This document shows positions 5,497 to 5,527 of a stretch of DNA of 5,527 bases, piece after piece. Below the pieces are notes generated by a model. It searched no databases. It worked only from the letters and a program-made list of their open reading frames with translations, and had not been told where the DNA came from. The translations under genes and the position numbers were made by a program. The stretch comes from Clostridiaceae bacterium. GTDB lineage: Bacteria > Bacillota_A > Clostridia > Clostridiales > Clostridiaceae. Positions within the stretch are counted from its first letter, which is position 1, and the number at the start of each line of letters is the position of its first letter. The DNA lies in NCBI GenBank assembly GCA_029256485.1, contig JAQSXU010000283.1, positions 1-5,527 on the forward strand, read 5' to 3'.

Positions 5497-5527
5497 ATGA
5501 CATAGATTAATTTTATATTATTATTAT

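Larger units (their letters stand above)
5333..5527. other. Non-coding, hairpin-rich region after the helicase
   Basis: No gene is visible. Four inverted-repeat structures occur in about 160 bp: TTGGT/ACCAA (5341-5345 with 5354-5358), TGATAC/GTATCA around a TAAC loop (5367-5382), TGGGA+ATGC with GCAT+TCCCA (5387-5411), and a 10-bp repeat (5442-5496). The pentamer TTGAT occurs three times between 5432 and 5456. None of the hairpins has an immediate T-tract, so the operon's transcription end is not certain. Confidence 0.6.

Noticed and set aside
1..5527. CRISPR array, tRNA, rRNA or insertion sequence
   Set aside because: No regularly spaced direct repeats, cloverleaf or rRNA-like sequence, transposase motif or terminal repeats with target duplication were seen.

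Overview
The window is AT-rich DNA with AGGAGG-type ribosome binding sites, heavy use of AGA, ATA and other A/T-ending codons, and the standard code (TGG for Trp; TAA, TAG and TGA as stops). This fits a low-GC Firmicute, probably a clostridial relative. The gene content (no housekeeping genes, an unusual polymerase, a helicase-like ATPase, short hypothetical proteins) looks like an accessory element such as a plasmid, prophage or integrative element.

Layout. Positions 1-239 hold the 3' end of an unrecognised acidic, Tyr-rich protein cut by the window edge. Positions 240-676 are non-coding but structured: an extended -10 promoter leading straight into a strong intrinsic terminator, a 13-bp inverted repeat around a weak -10 candidate, and a 10-bp hairpin in the leader of the next gene. 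Positions 677-3350 hold the main gene, a single-chain two-barrel RNA polymerase of the YonO/QDE-1 type (890 aa when restored). It is split by a one-base frame offset at an A7 run (2611-2617). A linker (3351-3429) with two GC-rich hairpins and a competing alternative pairing precedes a 58-aa protein (3430-3606). Then comes an SF2-like helicase/ATPase (3636-5332, 565 aa when restored), also split by a one-base offset, between Walker A and the rest of the motor. Positions 5333-5527 are non-coding with four inverted-repeat structures in under 200 bp.

The three genes from 677 to 5332 are on the same strand, closely spaced and probably co-transcribed. My reading is a transcription or replication cassette: a self-encoded RNA polymerase with a partner helicase and a small accessory protein. 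The polymerase assignment rests on several motifs in the expected order and is fairly strong; the joint function of the cassette is inference. The two frame breaks, of opposite sign and in the two largest genes, are either read/assembly errors, genuine decay, or (less likely but more interesting) recoding. Raw reads would decide.
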